DNA of 64,000 bases from Dactylosporangium fulvum (GTDB taxonomy: Bacteria > Actinomycetota > Actinomycetes > Mycobacteriales > Micromonosporaceae): positions 1,078,501-1,142,500 of the forward strand of contig NZ_CP073720.1 in NCBI RefSeq assembly GCF_025137375.1, written 5' to 3'. Of this stretch, positions 20,201-27,130 are shown piece after piece. Below the pieces are notes generated by a model that worked only from the letters and a program-made list of their open reading frames with translations, was not told the DNA's origin and made no database searches. A program made the translations under genes and the position numbers. Numbering within the stretch: position 1 is the first letter of the stretch; every line of letters begins with the position of its first letter.

Positions 20201-20467
20201 GTGGTCGTCGCTCTCGGCCGCGACCGCAACGGCGGACTGGCCGCCGGAGCGCTGCGCCAGCAGCGCGCTCAGCTCGGCGTAACCGCCGGCGTCGTCGCTC
20301 ACCTCGCAGATGTCGATGAGTCGGCCGGCGTCGTCGACGACCGCGACGGTCAACCAGATGTCGGAACCCGACTGCGGCTCGGCGAGGTCAGCCGACGCCA
20401 GACCGCAGTACACCCGAACGAGCGCCACCGCGTCGTCCTCCTCCCGGGACAGCAGTTGAGCTTTCAT
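17237..20467 (-). CDS. IS110-transposase-like domain fused to a disordered CvnA-type tail
   Basis: This 1,076-residue protein has three parts. Residues ~1-320 follow the layout of IS110-family transposases: an RNase H-like start (IWLTVAVVDDAGRLIDICEV), an AGRNLAF step and helices resembling the LAxAL...LR..L..L region. The acidic positions expected for catalysis are missing or displaced (CGLASADLAE, AVAAESDD, AAERRAVGLARALQ), so it is probably not an active recombinase. Residues ~320-930 are low-complexity Pro/Ala/Ser/Thr, with repeats of STPP and of SER. Residues ~950-1040 contain VSW...AWQTAQ...GLPKRVP...LVPG...YFRGWRRG, closely matching the CvnA tail encoded at 15.17-15.42 kb. No membrane segment is seen. 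A signalling scaffold beside the conservon is my inference. Confidence 0.8.
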   Translation of the reverse strand: MKAQLLSREEDDAVALVRVYCGLASADLAEPQSGSDIWLTVAVVDDAGRLIDICEVSDDAGGYAELSALLAQRSGGQSAVAVAAESDDHVVTQLLTAAGRNLAFTDDDSADDYAERFADDDSPEEIQSNAAERRAVGLARALQAGVLSAVGQSPPRDMLTLKPVLAAHAAVVAGRQSAAATLREVLRELYPAALRAYPDPAEPIPLAVLDALPEPGILGGGAAGRNRDNQVVTELAETGVADAKTLSEAITALRVAIAETPRRTGVNRALTAAVAETIRQSVAAVRASDAAAASLVGVLADKMSSAVSRAQAGRQRAASPLAPAAPLRTASDAAPARSRAAASADSTPTRSRAAAPAAPTTPAASAAPAAPAASAASAESAPARSRVAARAAEAARAEESAASRAVGGRRRAQTTPSQAQPPVVSAPPAASSPVVSGPPAVVSTPPVVSTPPGYTPAAAYEQVTSAPPVTSTPPVTSTPPVVSTPPGYTPAPYQPPTPMYAPAPPTPPTFQQQPVPASMQSIPVPLQPKPPAPVPVAPLPVAPEPVSPPPVAPAPVIPPPSAPAAAEPQFASLMPPPPPGIAPLLGGAEEPPRFDPSFGYDPFAPATRPSSAPPSSAPPAPASVPPAVVDSNTVRLSDLSSLGEPPTLEAAAPEPGSRAGWPLGGGETPEKTFSFSDPLAASSELSSLPRLSDIPAPPADLEELTPSAKHSRDRKDPSGEFPGLGTADHGRSEVLSRSELSRSERNRAERNRAEAEAEAKAEEQPTRASRRARAEAEASSRTEIPRSSRSEIPRSERSRTEIPRSERPRSERSERSERSERSERQVELPRQREGRIPPPWQTGDLPAEPAGLRLVEPGPVPDPALTHTYSDELSGDYSGEFRFEPPALRLVEPAAERATARSSGSGAGRSRRAAAERAEAAAKPAAEEDGDGDLLIFAAARSAWFTDWDTEAPETERPQVSWENSNDVAWQTAQRASAPQTGDETHSGLPKRVPQQNLVPGSPVNTSERPLRIVRDAAQIAAHTTGYFRGWRRGQEVGGFAVGGRPGRESAGGWDFSREASRDFQEREYEYRSARR

Positions 20468-20685
20468 TCACATGGCGGGAACGTGTCCCGGCGCCCCGCC
20501 GTGTGTAGCCGCAGGTCAAGCTGAACGACCTCTAGTGAACAGGTTGCCGGCTGGTGACGCGATCAGCCTTTTCGGTTGAATGCCCCGCTGGCTGATCGTC
20601 GTCCACCGCCGCTACCGTCCGGCTGGGGGCCGGGTCGTGCTCGCCGTGCCAAAATGCCCACGGCTTAGATCCTGTCGGTCACAAA

Positions 20686-21807
20686 TCAATCACGCCAGTC
20701 CACGGCGGCAGAAATCTTGCCGATTATGGTCCGCCAGCCGAGGGCTGCCTGTTGTGCCCCGATTTTCTTGAGCCGCCGCTTCGCGAAGAAGCCGCCGACG
20801 CCGCCCGCAGCCGCAGCTCGCAGCCCTTCGTCGAGGTCGTCGAGCGGGGAGCCGGCGGCGAGAGCGGTGCGGACCGGCTCGAGCCGCAGCGCGTAAGCAA
20901 GGTCACGCGCGGCCTCACCGGCGGCGAGCAGCAGGTCGGTGTCCCACGCGTCCTGGCCGCCGCGGAGGTTCTCCACGACGAGATCCAGCTCGTATCGATC
21001 CTCGTCCTTCGGGACGACCGCCGACGCGGTGATGCGCGTCTTGAGGCTCTCCCAGGTGTCGAGCTGCTGGAGGTCGTGCTCCGCGTCGGACTTCACGAAC
21101 TCGACGAGGCCCTCGACGCTGCGGAAGAGCAGGAGCTTGCCCTGGTGGCTGAGGAAGGCGGGGACCTCTTCGGGCTCCGGCTCCTCTTCCTCCTCTTCCT
21201 CCTCGATCTCCTCAGCCTCGTCGGCTTCGTCAGCTTCGTCGGCCTCCTCGGCCTCGGCTTCCTCTTCCTCGTCGGCGGAGGCCTCTTCCTCGTCGGCCTT
21301 GTCCTTGTCCTTGTCTTTCTTGTCGACGTCCTTGTCTTTCTTGTCGACGTCGGACGCGGAAGTTTCATCCTCGGAGCGCTGCTTCTTGGCGGCGGACGCC
21401 TTCTTCGGCGTCGGCTCCTCCTCGGGCGCTTCCTCGAACATCTCGGGGTTTTCGAGGATGACGACCTCGTCCTCGTCCACCTCGTCCTCGCGGCGGCGCA
21501 GGACGGCGAAGTCGTCGTCCTCTTCCGGGAGGTCGGTCGGGGTCAGCTCGTTGGACAGCCGGTATGCCCGCAGGGTGTAGCCCACACCCTTGGGCAGTGC
21601 CAGCTCGACCGGCTCGATCCGGACGTCGCTCCACATCGCGTCGGCCTGTGCCGAGCGCTCGCTGCCGCCGTCCTCCTCGTCGAAGTCGGCGTCGTCGTCG
21701 AGATCACTCTCGTCGACCTCATCGGCGTCGGCGACGTCGTCCAGCTCTTCGACCTCGTCGACGGCTTCGTCCTTCTTGGCGGACGAGCGGGAAGACTGGC
21801 GGGCCAC
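20686..21807 (-). CDS. Acidic low-complexity actinobacterial protein
   Basis: This ~373-residue protein has three zones. The first is a short N-terminal region with a conserved-looking MWSDVRIEPVELALPKGVGYTLRAY-type beta segment (residues ~55-85). The second is a very acidic central stretch (~110-235) rich in Glu/Asp with lysine-containing repeats. The third is a globular C-terminal half (FLSHQGKLLLFRSVEGLVEF to the end). GTG 21807 is chosen because GGAGG stands 5 nt upstream; the frame continues to 21843. Homologues are sometimes labelled DNA primase or primosomal protein, but no primase, helicase or zinc motif is visible here, so I do not use that name. The function is unknown. Confidence 0.8.
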   Translation of the reverse strand: MARQSSRSSAKKDEAVDEVEELDDVADADEVDESDLDDDADFDEEDGGSERSAQADAMWSDVRIEPVELALPKGVGYTLRAYRLSNELTPTDLPEEDDDFAVLRRREDEVDEDEVVILENPEMFEEAPEEEPTPKKASAAKKQRSEDETSASDVDKKDKDVDKKDKDKDKADEEEASADEEEEAEAEEADEADEADEAEEIEEEEEEEEPEPEEVPAFLSHQGKLLLFRSVEGLVEFVKSDAEHDLQQLDTWESLKTRITASAVVPKDEDRYELDLVVENLRGGQDAWDTDLLLAAGEAARDLAYALRLEPVRTALAAGSPLDDLDEGLRAAAAGGVGGFFAKRRLKKIGAQQAALGWRTIIGKISAAVDWRD

Positions 21808-21887
21808 TGTGACCTCCATAGTCGGCTCGGCGTGCGGGCACACGTGGCCTCGCGCACAAACACCCTAGTGTGCCCGGTCTGCGACGG

Positions 21888-22763
21888 TCAGACCCCCTTG
21901 GGGTGCCAGACAGTCTTGATCTCCAACATTGCGAGCATTCGGGAAACGCCGGGGTCAGCGGTCCAATCCGGGCTGCTGGGGCGGATCACCCGTTTGAGGT
22001 TCTCCGCCGCGGCGACCTCCAATTCGACCGCCAATGTGGTGTCCGTCACACCGGCGAGATCGACGGCATTCACATCCATGTGCGCGGCGAGCCACGGCCC
22101 CATCTCGCTGACCTTCCCCGTCAGCACGTTGACCACACCACCCGGCAGGTCGGACGTGGCCAGGACCTCGGCGAGCGAGACGGCCGGCAGCGGCCGGGTC
22201 TCGGACGCGATCACCACGACGGTGTTGCCGCCGACGATCGCCGGCGCGATGACGCTGACCAGCCCGAGCAGGGACGATTCGGCGGGGGCCACGACGCCGA
22301 CCACGCCGGTCGGCTCCGGGGCGGACAGGTTGAAGTACGGTCCGGCGACCGGGTTCGCGCCGCCGTGGACCTGGGCGATCTTGTCGGCCCACCCCGCATA
22401 CCACACCCAGCGGTCGATCGCGGCGTCGACGACGAGCCCGGCGTCCTTGCGCGAGCCGCCCTCGGCCGCCTTGACCTCGGCGACGAACTGGTCGCGGCGG
22501 CCCTCCAGCATCTCAGCGACCCGGTAGAGGATCTGCCCGCGGTTGTACGCGGTGGCGCCGGACCACTTCGCGACCGCGGCGCGGGCCGCCTTGACCGCGT
22601 CGCGGACGTCCTTGCGGGAGGCGAGGGCGGCGTTGGCGAGCAGCTCGCCCGAGGCCGAATGCACCTGGTAGGACCTCCCGGACTCGCTGCGGGGGAACGC
22701 GCCGCCGATGAAGAGCTTGTAGGTCTTGCGGACAGCGAGGCGCGCCGGCGTCTCAGTGCTCAA
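21888..22763 (-). CDS. Truncated aldehyde dehydrogenase-like protein lacking the catalytic cysteine
   Basis: This ~291-residue protein covers only the first part of an ALDH fold: N-terminal arm (YKLFIGGAFPRSESGRS), helices (AVAKWSGATAYNRGQILYR) and NAD-domain segments (APEPTGVVGVVAPAESSLL, LPGGVVNVLTG). It stops near ELEVAAAENLKRVI, before the segment that would carry the catalytic Cys, and also lacks the ELGGK glutamate motif. It therefore cannot oxidise aldehydes by the usual mechanism. TTG 22763 lies inside the end of the upstream full-length ALDH gene, with GGAGG 6 nt before it, so translation is coupled. The pair resembles the catalytic and pseudo-ALDH halves of ALDH16, split into two genes. 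Confidence 0.85.
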   Translation of the reverse strand: MSTETPARLAVRKTYKLFIGGAFPRSESGRSYQVHSASGELLANAALASRKDVRDAVKAARAAVAKWSGATAYNRGQILYRVAEMLEGRRDQFVAEVKAAEGGSRKDAGLVVDAAIDRWVWYAGWADKIAQVHGGANPVAGPYFNLSAPEPTGVVGVVAPAESSLLGLVSVIAPAIVGGNTVVVIASETRPLPAVSLAEVLATSDLPGGVVNVLTGKVSEMGPWLAAHMDVNAVDLAGVTDTTLAVELEVAAAENLKRVIRPSSPDWTADPGVSRMLAMLEIKTVWHPKGV

Positions 22764-24183
22764 GGTAGGCCTCCAGCCCGTGGCGGCCACCCTCGCGGCC
22801 GTAGCCCGACTCCTTGTAACCCCCGAAGGGCGAGGTCGGGTCGAACTTGTTGAACGTGTTGGCCCAGACCACGCCGGCGCGCAACTTGTCCGCGATGTCC
22901 AGGATGCGCGAGCCCTTCTCCGTCCACACGCCGGCGGACAGGCCATACGGCGTGTTGTTGGCCTTCTCGACGGCCTCGGCGGGCGTGCGGAACGTCAGGA
23001 CGGACAGCACCGGCCCGAAGATCTCCTCGCGGGCGATCCGGTGCGCCTGGGTGACGCCGGTGAAGATGGTCGGCGCGAACCAGAAGCCGCGCTCCGGCAG
23101 CACGCACGGCGGTGACCAGCGCTCGGCGCCTTCGTCCTCGCCCACCTGGGAAAGCTCCCGGATGCGGGCCAGCTGTGCGGCCGAGTTGATCGCGCCGACG
23201 TCGGTGTTCTTGTCCAGCGGGTCGCCGACGCGCAACCGGGCCATCCGCCGCTTCAGCGACTCCAGGAACTCCTCGGCGACCGACTCCTGCAGCAGCAGCC
23301 GCGAGCCGGCGCAGCACACGTGGCCCTGGTTGAAGAAGATGCCGTTGACGACGCCTTCGACCGCCTGGTCGATCGGCGCGTCGTCGAACACGATGTTGGC
23401 GGCCTTGCCGCCCAGTTCCAGGGTGAGTTTCTTGGCTGTGCCGGCGACAGCCCGCGCGATCTGCCGCCCGACCTCGGTCGAGCCGGTGAAGGCGACCTTG
23501 TCGACGCCGGGGTGCTCGACGAGCAGCCGGCCGGTCTCCCCGGCGCCGGTCACGATGTTGACGACCCCGGGCGGCAGCTCGGCCTGCTGGCAGATCTCGG
23601 CGAACAGCAGCGCGGTCAACGGCGTCGTCTCGGCGGGCTTGAGCACCACCGTGTTGCCGGCCGCGAGCGCCGGCGCGATCTTCCACGCCAGCATCAGCAG
23701 CGGAAAGTTCCACGGGATGACCTGGCCGGCCACGCCGAGCGGCTTCGGGTCGGGCCCGAAGCCGGCGTAGGGCAGCTTGTCGGCCCACCCGGCGTAGTAG
23801 AAGAAGTGCGCGGCGACCAGCGGCACGTCGACGTCCCGCGACTCGCGGATCGGCTTGCCGTTGTCCAGCGACTCCAGGACCGCGAGCTCCCGGCCCCGCT
23901 CCTGGATGATCCGGGCGATCCGGAAGAGGTACTTCGCCCGCTCCCGTCCCGGCATCGGCCCCCAGACGGTGTCGAACGCGCGCCGCGCGGCCTGCACCGC
24001 GGCGTCGACGTCGGCGGCGTCGGCCGCGGCGATGTCCGCGAGCAGCTCCTCGCTGGCCGGGTTGATCGACTTGAAGGACTCGCCGCGTCCGTCGACGAAC
24101 TCGCCGTTGATGAACAAGCCATATGACGAGCGGATGTCGACGATGGAGCGGGACTCCGGCGCCGGTGCGTACTGGAATTCCAT
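22753..24183 (-). CDS. Aldehyde dehydrogenase, catalytic
   Basis: This 476-residue NAD(P)+-dependent aldehyde dehydrogenase has an NAD-domain WNFPLLMLAWKIAPALAAGN near residue 158, KPAETTP (~182), general-base Glu256 in LELGGKAANIVF and nucleophile Cys290 in FFNQGHVCCAGSR. The C-terminal GPVLSVLTF and FGGYKESGYGREGG motifs are also present. The ATG lies 4 bp after the deoC stop, in an operon deoC-ALDH-pseudoALDH. Acetaldehyde released by DeoC is the obvious substrate, giving acetate, but this is inferred from context. Its 3' end overlaps the pseudo-ALDH start by 11 bp. Confidence 0.94.
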   Translation of the reverse strand: MEFQYAPAPESRSIVDIRSSYGLFINGEFVDGRGESFKSINPASEELLADIAAADAADVDAAVQAARRAFDTVWGPMPGRERAKYLFRIARIIQERGRELAVLESLDNGKPIRESRDVDVPLVAAHFFYYAGWADKLPYAGFGPDPKPLGVAGQVIPWNFPLLMLAWKIAPALAAGNTVVLKPAETTPLTALLFAEICQQAELPPGVVNIVTGAGETGRLLVEHPGVDKVAFTGSTEVGRQIARAVAGTAKKLTLELGGKAANIVFDDAPIDQAVEGVVNGIFFNQGHVCCAGSRLLLQESVAEEFLESLKRRMARLRVGDPLDKNTDVGAINSAAQLARIRELSQVGEDEGAERWSPPCVLPERGFWFAPTIFTGVTQAHRIAREEIFGPVLSVLTFRTPAEAVEKANNTPYGLSAGVWTEKGSRILDIADKLRAGVVWANTFNKFDPTSPFGGYKESGYGREGGRHGLEAYLEH

Positions 24184-24187
24184 CGGG

Positions 24188-25123
24188 CTAGTCCAGGGTG
24201 AAGTAGTCGGGGCCGGAGTAGTGGCCGGTGGTCATCTTGGTGCGCTGCATCAGCAGGTCGTTGAGCAGGGTCGACGCGCCGAAGCGGAACCGGTCGGGAT
24301 CGAGCCAGTCGGGGCCGGCCGTCTCGTTCACCAGTACCAGATATTTGATCGCGTCTTTTGCGGTGCGAATGCCGCCGGCGGGCTTGACGCCGATGATCCG
24401 GCCGGTCTGCTCCCGGAAGTCGCGGACGGCCTCCAGCATCACCAGCGTCACCGGCAGCGTCGCCGCGGGCTGCACCTTGCCGGTGGAGGTCTTGATGAAG
24501 TCGGCGCCGGCCAGCATCGCCAGCCACGACGCCCGGCGCACGTTGTCGAGCGTGGCCAGCTCGCCGGTCTCCAGGATGACCTTGAGGTGCGCGTCGCCGC
24601 ACGCCTCCTTCACCGCGGCGATCTCGTCGTGGACCTCCGCATACCGACCGGCGAGGAACGCGCCACGGCTGATCACCATGTCGATCTCGTCGGCGCCGGC
24701 GGCGACCGCGGCGCGCGTGTCGGCCAGCTTGACGTCGAGCGGCGCCTGGCCGGACGGGAACGCGGTCGCGACGCTGGCCAGGTGCACCCCGGTGCCGCGG
24801 AGCGCCTCGGCGGCGACCGGGATCATCGCCGGGTAGACGCAGATGGCGGCGGCACTCGGGCAGGTGGCGTCGGCCGGGTCGGGCCGCACGGCCTTCGCGC
24901 ACAGCGCGCGCACCTTGCCCGGGGTGTCCGAGCCCTCCAGCGTGGTCAGGTCGACCATGCGGATCGCGAGGTCGAGTGCCTGCGCCTTGGCGGTGGTCTT
25001 GATCGAACGGGTGCCGAGCATCGCGGCGCGTTGCTCCGCGCCGACCTGGTCGACACCCGGAAGGCCGTGCAGGAAGGTCCGCAGTGCGCCTTGTGAGCGC
25101 GCGACCTCGACGGTGAGGGTCAT
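24188..25123 (-). CDS. deoC: Deoxyribose-phosphate aldolase
   Basis: This 311-residue class I aldolase splits 2-deoxyribose-5-phosphate into glyceraldehyde-3-phosphate and acetaldehyde. The Schiff-base lysine is K211 in FIKTSTGK, the second active-site lysine K247 in [10 protein letters not shown], and the acidic residues lie in [15 protein letters not shown] (~143). It is longer than E. coli DeoC (about 260), mostly at the N-terminus, as in the longer DeoC subgroup. TAAACT lies 7 nt upstream of the ATG, so the mRNA is probably leaderless. It is divergent from upp across a 16-bp perfect inverted repeat. Confidence 0.96.
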   Translation of the reverse strand: MTLTVEVARSQGALRTFLHGLPGVDQVGAEQRAAMLGTRSIKTTAKAQALDLAIRMVDLTTLEGSDTPGKVRALCAKAVRPDPADATCPSAAAICVYPAMIPVAAEALRGTGVHLASVATAFPSGQAPLDVKLADTRAAVAAGADEIDMVISRGAFLAGRYAEVHDEIAAVKEACGDAHLKVILETGELATLDNVRRASWLAMLAGADFIKTSTGKVQPAATLPVTLVMLEAVRDFREQTGRIIGVKPAGGIRTAKDAIKYLVLVNETAGPDWLDPDRFRFGASTLLNDLLMQRTKMTTGHYSGPDYFTLD

Positions 25124-25134
25124 GACGCCGAGTT

Positions 25135-25207
25135 TAGGCCCTGCCCTGCCGCACCTGCCGGCCTGCGGCGGGGCCTCGGCTCGACAAGAGTGGCAGGGCA
25201 GGGCCTA
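25135..25207. promoter_or_regulatory. 16-bp inverted repeat shared by deoC and upp promoters
   Basis: TAGGCCCTGCCCTGCC (25135-25150) and its exact reverse complement GGCAGGGCAGGGCCTA (25192-25207) flank 41 bp. The outer ends of the arms abut or overlap the two -10 elements: TAAACT on the minus strand (25136-25131) for deoC and TACGCT (25206-25211) for upp. The symmetry suggests one regulator contacting both promoters, possibly by looping. The hairpin alternative would matter only in a read-through RNA. Confidence 0.65.
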
Positions 25208-25219
25208 CGCTCTCACCCT

Positions 25220-25852
25220 GTGGACGTACTCGTGGTGGATCACCCCCTGGCCAAGTCGCGACTGACGGCGATGCGGGACGAACGCACCGACAACGCCGCC
25301 TTCCGGGCGGCGCTGCACGAACTCACCACGATGCTGGTGTACGAGGCGGCACGCTCGTTCGCGACCGAGCGGTTCCCGGTGCAGACCCCGGTCGCGACGA
25401 CCGAGGGCACCCGGCTGGCCAACCCGCCCCTGCTGGTGCCCGTGCTGCGGGCCGGACTGGGCATGGCCGACTCGGCACTCGCGCTGTTGCCGGAGTCGTC
25501 GATGGGGTTCGTGGGGCTGGCCCGGGACGAGCATACGTTCGAGCCGCGTGCCTACATGGAGTCGCTGCCGCGTGACCTCGCCGGCATCCCGGTGCTCGTG
25601 CTCGACCCGATGCTCGCCACCGGCGGCTCGCTCGAGCACTGCGTGCGGCTGCTGGTCGACCGCGGCGCGACCGACATCACCGTGCTGTGCGTGCTCGCCG
25701 CACCCGCCGGCATCGAGCGGCTGGCCAACTCGGGCCTGCCGATGCGCCTGGTGACGGCGGCGATCGACGAGAAGCTCAACGAGCGCATGTTCATCGTTCC
25801 CGGCCTCGGCGACGCGGGCGACCGGCAGTTCGGCGGCATGCCCCGCTTCTGA
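25220..25852 (+). CDS. upp: Uracil phosphoribosyltransferase
   Basis: This 210-residue enzyme converts uracil and PRPP to UMP. The PRPP loop [15 protein letters not shown] lies around residues 125-139, the N-terminal [14 protein letters not shown] at 7-20, and the uracil-binding C-terminus [11 protein letters not shown] at the end. Length is normal. GTG 25220 is preferred to the longer frame at 25190, which would extend through the promoter dyad. The -10 TACGCT ends 8 nt upstream. With deoA supplying free uracil, this gene recovers the base half of pyrimidine nucleosides. Confidence 0.96.
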   Translation: MDVLVVDHPLAKSRLTAMRDERTDNAAFRAALHELTTMLVYEAARSFATERFPVQTPVATTEGTRLANPPLLVPVLRAGLGMADSALALLPESSMGFVGLARDEHTFEPRAYMESLPRDLAGIPVLVLDPMLATGGSLEHCVRLLVDRGATDITVLCVLAAPAGIERLANSGLPMRLVTAAIDEKLNERMFIVPGLGDAGDRQFGGMPRF

Positions 25853-25942
25853 AATCCCGCTTAAGAAGCGTCGCCGGATCGGGGGATTGCCGCTGCTCAG
25901 GGCTTGCCCGGCGAGCCGGGCGGCGGCCTACGGTGTCCGGCG

Positions 25943-27127
25943 ATGAAGCACCGACGAGTCACCTTCCTGCGGTCCCATCCCGTGCTCGCCGTCGTCGCGG
26001 CCGTCATCGGGCTGGCCGGTTCGGGCGCCATCGCGTCGACAGCGTCGATGCGGGCCGAACCGCGGCGTCCGGACGTACCGGCGGCGCAAGAGATCGACAG
26101 TCGCCTCGGCGGTGGCGCCGGGCCGGCCGGGGCCGACGCGGTCCGTGCCGGTGGGGCGCCGTCGTCGCAGGCGGCACAGGCGTCACCCGCGGCCGGGAAG
26201 ACGCGGCGCTGCACGGTCGGCGCGAAGCTCGTGCCGACCTGCGGGCTGCTCTGGGGCGTCGCGCCCGGCGCGTTCACCGACCTGTCGGCCTCCCAGGCGC
26301 TGGCCAACTTCGAGCGCACGACCGGCCGCCACGCCGACATCCTGCACTCGTACCACCGCGGCGACGAGGTGTTCCCGACCGCCGACGAGATCGCCGCGGT
26401 ACGGCAGCCGAAGAAACGGATCCTCTTCGCGAACTGGAAGGTCGCCTGGGGCACCACCTGGGCCGACGTCGCCGCGGGCGGCCAGGATGCGCGCATCGAC
26501 CGGGCCGCCGGGCGGCTGAAGGCGTTCCCCGGCACGCTGTTCCTCGCGCTGCACCACGAGCCGGAGAACGACGTGCGCAGCGGCGGCGGCATGACCGCCA
26601 AGGACTACGCCGCGATGTTCCGCCACACCGTCGAGCGGCTGCGCGCCCGGGGCGTGACGAACGTGGTCTTCGTGCTGGCCTACATGGCCTACGAGCCGTG
26701 GTGCGTCCAGCCCTGGTTCGAGGACCTCTACCCCGGTGACGACGTCGTCGACTGGATCGGCATGGACCCGTACCTCTACGCGAAACCGGGCGGCTACGGC
26801 TACGGCGACTTCTCGTACCTGGTCAACCGCACGTCGGACCCCGCGAAGTGGCCCGGGTTCTACAACTGGGTCACCCGGACCCACGGCGACAAGCCCCTGA
26901 TGGTCGCGGAATGGGGCGTGTACGAGCACGCCGCCGACCCGGCGCAGAAGGCGTGGATCTTCTCGACGGTCGGCCGGCAACTCGCGCAGTTCCCGGCGAT
27001 CAAGGCGCTGGTCTACTTCGACTCGCCGAACGCGCCGAAGGGCGATACCAGGCCGGACTCCTCCGAGCACGCGCTGACCGAGTTTCGCCGCCTGGCCGAG
27101 TCCACGGTGTTCTCCGTGACCCTTTAG
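25943..27127 (+). CDS. Secreted GH26-like glycoside hydrolase
   Basis: This ~394-residue exported enzyme has a signal peptide in the first ~35 residues (basic MKHRR, then VLAVVAAVIGLAGSGAIAS), followed by an Ala/Gly/Pro-rich linker to ~90. The catalytic TIM-barrel contains FLALHHEPE (acid/base glutamate) and PLMVAEWGVYE (nucleophile glutamate), the positions used in GH26 mannanases and related enzymes. The substrate (mannan, beta-glucan or other) cannot be read from sequence. It stands alone between upp and the phosphohexomutase, with 3 bp before the convergent mutase stop. The secreted and glycosidase assignments are good; the family subtype is moderately sure. Confidence 0.85.
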   Translation: MKHRRVTFLRSHPVLAVVAAVIGLAGSGAIASTASMRAEPRRPDVPAAQEIDSRLGGGAGPAGADAVRAGGAPSSQAAQASPAAGKTRRCTVGAKLVPTCGLLWGVAPGAFTDLSASQALANFERTTGRHADILHSYHRGDEVFPTADEIAAVRQPKKRILFANWKVAWGTTWADVAAGGQDARIDRAAGRLKAFPGTLFLALHHEPENDVRSGGGMTAKDYAAMFRHTVERLRARGVTNVVFVLAYMAYEPWCVQPWFEDLYPGDDVVDWIGMDPYLYAKPGGYGYGDFSYLVNRTSDPAKWPGFYNWVTRTHGDKPLMVAEWGVYEHAADPAQKAWIFSTVGRQLAQFPAIKALVYFDSPNAPKGDTRPDSSEHALTEFRRLAESTVFSVTL

Positions 27128-27130
27128 CGC

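Noticed and set aside
17237..20467. Active IS110 insertion sequence
   Set aside because: Catalytic acidic residues are not in place, there is a 700-residue non-transposase extension, and no element ends were found.
20686..21807. DNA primase or primosomal protein
   Set aside because: Similar proteins carry this label, but no TOPRIM, zinc-finger or helicase motif is present in the translated sequence.
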